Source: an uncultured Anaerolineae bacterium (lineage in GTDB: Bacteria > Chloroflexota > Anaerolineae > Anaerolineales > UBA4823). From it: a DNA stretch of 5,968 nucleotides. The stretch lies in assembly GCA_937129505.1 (NCBI GenBank), contig CAKZNJ010000340.1, positions 1 through 5,968 on the forward strand, written 5' to 3'. The first letter of the stretch is position 1. Each line of letters starts with the position of its first letter. The position numbers and the translations under genes are program-made. Below, piece after piece: positions 5,225 to 5,968 of this stretch. Below the pieces are notes generated by a model, which was not told where the DNA came from, did not search any database, and saw only the letters and a list, made by a program, of their open reading frames with translations.

Positions 5225-5968
5225 ATCAACCCTCAGAGACCTGATTCAAATTCACACTAGTGGGCTCCGATCTATTCGGCTGGAAGAAGACTTGTCCAAC
5301 CATTCTCTGGTGCAAAGCTATGTCCCCACCACGCAAGCTATCTACACCTTAGAGAGAATCTTTTATGGGATCGAAAGCAATGGGGAGCGCGCTTGGACTT
5401 TGACCGGCCCTTACGGCTCTGGTAAATCATTTTTTGGCTTGTTTCTGAGCCACACCCTTGATGGCGCGGTTGAAGCAATAGCCACCCGTGAGAAGTTAAG
5501 GGTCAATCACCCTGAGCTGGCAGAACGCATCCAACGCTGGGTAGAAGGGCGGGGCGGACTACTGACCATTCCTGTAACCGGAGCGCGCGCTCCGCTGCAA
5601 GCGTGTATCCTACGCGGCTTTGAAAAAGTCTTTCCAAGGTTGACAAACGAGTTAAAAGAGAGTCTCCCTTCAACCATCGAGCAAATTAAGTCAGCCGATA
5701 GTCGGCACTTCCTAACGTGGTTGAGCAACTTTATTCGGGATGTATGCGCTGTTCATTCGTTCAGCGGCATCTTGCTAGTTTTCGATGAGCTAGGAAAAGC
5801 ATTAGAACATGCTGCCGCTCATCCTTTCGAAAGTGATATCTACCTATTGCAAGAGTTAGCGGAATTTGCCAACCGCAGCGGAGAAACCCCCTTTGTTTTC
5901 ATCGGCATTTTGCATCAAGCCTTTGAGCAATATGCGACTCTTCTCGATCATATCACCCAGCGCGAGTG
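5217..5968 (+). CDS. P-loop ATPase of a defence operon, SspC/BrxC-like, 3' end outside window
   Basis: The first 250 residues of a larger ATPase, running off the right edge with no stop. Walker A is GPYGSGKS (64-71). Walker B is LLVFDELGK (186-194), with D190 and E191 as the likely magnesium-binding and catalytic acids. A sensor-1-like strand follows, PFVFIGILHQ (225-234). No signal peptide or membrane segment is visible. The ATG at 5217 overlaps the DUF4007 stop by 8 bp. There is no well-placed ribosome binding site (AAGGTGG at 5191-5197 is 19 nt away), so translation is likely coupled. The GxYGSGKS motif with a 'VFDELGK' Walker B resembles large defence ATPases such as BrxC/PglY and, given the DUF4007 neighbour, SspC. 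In Ssp systems SspC is the ATPase working with SspB and SspD. Family placement is from motifs and context only. The missing C-terminus and downstream genes would settle it. Confidence 0.75.
   Translation, partial: MSESTLRDLIQIHTSGLRSIRLEEDLSNHSLVQSYVPTTQAIYTLERIFYGIESNGERAWTLTGPYGSGKSFFGLFLSHTLDGAVEAIATREKLRVNHPELAERIQRWVEGRGGLLTIPVTGARAPLQACILRGFEKVFPRLTNELKESLPSTIEQIKSADSRHFLTWLSNFIRDVCAVHSFSGILLVFDELGKALEHAAAHPFESDIYLLQELAEFANRSGETPFVFIGILHQAFEQYATLLDHITQRE

Noticed and set aside
5507..5728. Minus-strand open frame within the ATPase gene
   Set aside because: It is antisense to a coding frame containing clear Walker A and B motifs and resembles no known protein.

Overview
The window reads as a piece of a bacterial chromosome of moderate to high GC content. 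I suspect a Chloroflexota (Anaerolineae-like) organism. The main clue is a cluster of degenerate 'GTCATTYCGAG...AGCGACT' repeats between 2377 and about 2540, a type I associate from memory with that phylum. The assignment is an inference and not a proof.

Layout. (1) 42-2219, minus strand: a complete UvrD/PcrA superfamily 1 helicase with all helicase motifs and the C-terminal Tudor-like domain. (2) 2220-2588: a 369-bp divergent intergenic region. It holds a candidate uvrD promoter, a run of three clear (perhaps five) degenerate repeat units of about 36-41 bp, an imperfect inverted repeat, and an extended -10 promoter for greA. (3) 2589-4095, plus strand: greA (transcript cleavage factor), then azlC and azlD (branched-chain amino acid exporter pair, joined by an ATGA overlap). 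The spacing suggests one transcript. (4) 4096-4318: an intergenic region with an extended -10 promoter, an AT-rich inverted repeat, and an 18-codon leader ORF that has the best Shine-Dalgarno sequence in the window. The leader's end overlaps the next gene's start. (5) 4319-5968, plus strand: a DUF4007 protein followed, with an 8-bp overlap, by a P-loop ATPase cut off at the window edge.

The left two thirds are housekeeping and transport. The right end is the beginning of an accessory operon. A DUF4007 protein followed by a P-loop ATPase is, to my knowledge, the arrangement of sspB-sspC in the SspBCD DNA phosphorothioation defence systems. On that reading the next gene, outside the window, should be a PAPS-reductase/ATP-pyrophosphatase (SspD-like), and a restriction effector (SspE- or SspFGH-like) may follow. 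A BREX-like or other defence ATPase context is the main alternative. Base composition falls from about 60% GC in azlC to as low as one third GC within the DUF4007 gene, which fits horizontal acquisition. The short leader ORF is the most unusual regulatory feature, because the DUF4007 start lacks a ribosome binding site of its own and seems to depend on coupling to it.
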